IMG/VR virus record: IMGVR_UViG_3300046012_000235
Span: 1-22,045 of that record
DNA: 22,045 nt
Direction: 5' to 3' (one strand)
Source: a virus
The translations under genes were made by a program, and so were the position numbers. Positions 19,817 through 22,045 of the stretch are shown here, in pieces. Numbering within the stretch: position 1 is the stretch's first letter; each line of letters starts with the position of its first letter. The notes below the pieces were generated by a model. That model worked only from the letters and a program-made list of their open reading frames with translations, ran no database searches and had not been told where the DNA came from.

Positions 19817-22045
19817 TTTTACCCTCGCTCCATGCGCCGACTTTGACTTCGCCCTCTATGGGTAATGATATCTCGACGCCGAACACCTTGAGAAGATCGG
19901 GGCCTCGCATAATTTCAGTAAGGCGTTTCGCCACAATCTTCATGTGAGAATCTGAGACGTCTACCAATATCGCGTCATGGATCGTTCCGTTAATGAATAA
20001 CTCTTTGCCCGGGAACTCTTTCCTTAACTGAAGTGCAGCCATTATGTTCAGGTCGCTGGCGAATGATTGCACAGGACTATTGACGGCCTGACGCTCGGCC
20101 TCACGTCGTTCGGGCGTATCATGCGACATCGTGGCGGCGGGCAGTCGTCGCTTGCGTCCTATCGGGTTGATCACGTAACCATTCATGCGAGCATAACGTT
20201 TTTGCTTATCATGCCAATCCGGGAAGTCAGGCCAACTCTCAAAGAAATTGAGGCGAGACTCCTGTGCCTCTTCGTCGGTGACGATAACGCCGTAGTTGTC
20301 GCGAGCGTATATCTTGAATTTTTTCCACCACATTCCGTAAAGATACCCGAAGTTCACCGCCTTCGCTTTCTTGCGCAGTTCCTTCCATACCTTGTCAATC
20401 TCGACCGCGGCGTCGGCGCCAGCTTTCAATAGCACTTTGATGGCTTCAGCATATCGTATTTTGAGGTCTTTGCTGATGGCCTTGGCCGTACGCAAAATAA
20501 GTTCGGCTTCAGCACCACCGCGCGCCAACTCATTGAGGGCAGTCATCCAATGCGGATCACCCCCTTGCTGGAACACCTTGATCATGTTCTGCTCATCAGC
20601 AAGCCACGCCGCGATACGCAACTCAATCTGTGACAAGTCCGCGTCGAGCAGGTGGCGACCCGGCGGCGCGCATATCAACGAACGGATGCGAGGATCACGT
20701 GGGACCTGCTGCAAGTTTGGATTTTCACAGGAAGGTCGACCGGTGACGGTACCGTGTAACTTGAACGACGGGTGCAGGCGTGAGTTGATGATGTAGGGTT
20801 TCCAGCCCTCGATAAAAAATGACAGTTGCTGTGCGGCCCCACGATACTTGAGTAATGACGCGACGCATGGATGATCGATCTGGTTGAGTGTGCTTTCCGA
20901 TGTCGACCGACCGCCTTTCGGTGTCAGCTGCGGACATTTGATCTTGAGTTTGTCATAGAGCAATTCGCCGATCTGTTTGGGAGACGCCATGTTGACGCCT
21001 TTGCCCCACTTATTCCATTCCTTCTCAGCCTTGGCGATTTCCTCGCGCAAATACTTTTCAGCATCGGCCATCTTCGCTTCGTTGATGTAGACACCGTGAT
21101 ACTCGATCTCACAGAACAGGTTAGTCGTCGGCATCGTCAGATGATCGAACAATCGTTTGGTGCGACTTTCTTTCTTGAGGTCCTGCATCAGTCTGAAGCG
21201 AAGCTTGCGGGTATAGTAGCCATCGGTCGCACCATATTGACAATGCCGCTCGAGCGAACCGAAGCCGTGTTTCTCGTGCACCGGAATGTCGTAGTTCTTG
21301 GCCCCGAAGTACAACGCCGACAAATGCTCGAGGTCATGCAGTGAATTTTCATCGAGATTGTAGTGTGCGAGCATGGTGTCAAAGCTGATGGTCAACCGGT
21401 GACCAGTTTTCACCCATGTCCATATCACGTCGAACTTCATGTTCTGTCCGACGAGTTCGCACTCGTCCAGCACCGGCAGCAACCGATCCCACAGGTCCTG
21501 TTGTGCGTTCTCGTTCTTCAACGCCAGGCGTCCCATCCACTCATATTTGTCGAGTAAGTTTGCCGGCATGTCGGTCGGACATTTCCACCCCTGCGGCCCA
21601 AGAACACATTCGCTATGATTGAGCGGAATGACAAATTGCTCACCTTGAACGCCGAGAATGATGCTGGTGATCCACGTCTTCTGACGTTTGTTTGTCTCGA
21701 GACTCTTTAACCCCCAAGGATATAGACCGCTTGTCTCGAGGTCATACGCGACGACGCCGCTGAGTTTCTCGAGCATTGCGTCGAATTTTTTGTCCGAGTC
21801 AATGATGCTGTAATTGACGCCTCGCTCATACGGGATATCGCCGAAATCTACGATGTCTCGAAACGATTGAATATCCTTTTCGATTACAGCGCGTTGCCTT
21901 GGGTCTCTCAGTGCAAACGACGGATGAAACGTCGGTAGTATTATCATCCCGTCCTTCTTGACCGGCTTGCCTCTTAATTTCTTGACGCCACTCACGCCAA
22001 GCAACGAGTAAAGCGGGACGTTGCCCAAGGTCAGAATGAACTTCC
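19803..22045 (-). CDS. Uracil-DNA glycosylase / family A DNA polymerase fusion (5' end outside window)
   Basis: The frame is open to the window edge. Numbering here starts from the TTG (Leu) codon at 22028; KFILT is read before it. The visible N-terminus (LGNVPLYSLLGV, then LPTFHPSFALRDP) is the C-terminal end of a family 4/5-like uracil-DNA glycosylase. Next comes a 3'-5' exonuclease: DLETSG (97-101), NMKFD (196-200) and YGATDGYY (265-272). The polymerase follows: motif A ADLSQIELR (463-471), motif B RKKAKAVNFGYLYG (552-565), motif C IHDAILVD (683-690). It should replicate phage DNA with proofreading. About 39 extra residues lie between DPH (491) and motif B compared with E. coli Pol I. Motif C reads HDA in place of HDE. 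There is no 5'-3' exonuclease domain in the visible part. Confidence 0.9.
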   Translation of the reverse strand, partial: KFILTLGNVPLYSLLGVSGVKKLRGKPVKKDGMIILPTFHPSFALRDPRQRAVIEKDIQSFRDIVDFGDIPYERGVNYSIIDSDKKFDAMLEKLSGVVAYDLETSGLYPWGLKSLETNKRQKTWITSIILGVQGEQFVIPLNHSECVLGPQGWKCPTDMPANLLDKYEWMGRLALKNENAQQDLWDRLLPVLDECELVGQNMKFDVIWTWVKTGHRLTISFDTMLAHYNLDENSLHDLEHLSALYFGAKNYDIPVHEKHGFGSLERHCQYGATDGYYTRKLRFRLMQDLKKESRTKRLFDHLTMPTTNLFCEIEYHGVYINEAKMADAEKYLREEIAKAEKEWNKWGKGVNMASPKQIGELLYDKLKIKCPQLTPKGGRSTSESTLNQIDHPCVASLLKYRGAAQQLSFFIEGWKPYIINSRLHPSFKLHGTVTGRPSCENPNLQQVPRDPRIRSLICAPPGRHLLDADLSQIELRIAAWLADEQNMIKVFQQGGDPHWMTALNELARGGAEAELILRTAKAISKDLKIRYAEAIKVLLKAGADAAVEIDKVWKELRKKAKAVNFGYLYGMWWKKFKIYARDNYGVIVTDEEAQESRLNFFESWPDFPDWHDKQKRYARMNGYVINPIGRKRRLPAATMSHDTPERREAERQAVNSPVQSFASDLNIMAALQLRKEFPGKELFINGTIHDAILVDVSDSHMKIVAKRLTEIMRGPDLLKVFGVEISLPIEGEVKVGAWSEGKNVEF

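Overview
This window is a contiguous piece of a tailed bacteriophage (or prophage) genome with a contractile, myovirus-type tail. No bacterial housekeeping genes, rRNA, tRNA, insertion sequence or CRISPR array is visible. Gene packing is very tight, with ATGA/TGATG overlaps throughout. The signal peptides, lipobox and Cys/His-type endolysin point to a Gram-negative host. The lysis and fibre proteins resemble, from memory, those of phages of Alphaproteobacteria (Rhizobiales), but that host guess is inference only.

Layout. The plus strand from 1 to about 14,986 is a late block. It runs: 3' end of a DUF3383 sheath-like protein, tail tube, tail assembly chaperone with a probable -1 frameshift extension, a short tape measure, then a compact baseplate (Dit-like protein, Pam3-type plug, hub, Gp138-type spike, gp25-like wedge, Baseplate_J, DUF2612). 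Next come a beta-helix fibre/spike, a second fibre-like protein with a signal peptide, and a probably exported SGNH esterase. The lysis cassette follows (NlpC/P60-like endolysin, holin candidate, lipoprotein), then a run of small membrane or exported proteins including a second cysteine-hydrolase-like protein.

The minus strand from 22,045 down to 14,990 is a DNA metabolism block. In its direction of transcription it reads: a uracil-DNA-glycosylase/family A DNA polymerase fusion (cut by the window edge), a Cas4/RecB-like Fe-S nuclease, a Sak4-like RecA-fold ATPase, a DUF669-type ssDNA-binding candidate, a VRR-NUC nuclease, an SNF2-like helicase, and after a strong terminator a small exported protein. 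The two blocks converge with only 3 bases between stop codons.

The most unusual signals are: (i) the helicase ORF runs without a stop into a histone-H1-like Lys/Ala-rich protein that has its own Shine-Dalgarno and ATG in the same frame, so one gene could make both a fusion and a free basic DNA-binding protein; (ii) two consecutive fibre-region genes, a fibre-like protein and an SGNH esterase, both carry export signals; (iii) a second, exported cysteine-hydrolase-like protein lies in the accessory cluster; (iv) a T TTT TTT slip site lies in the tail chaperone gene; (v) the VRR-NUC and helicase genes overlap by more than 110 bases in different frames.
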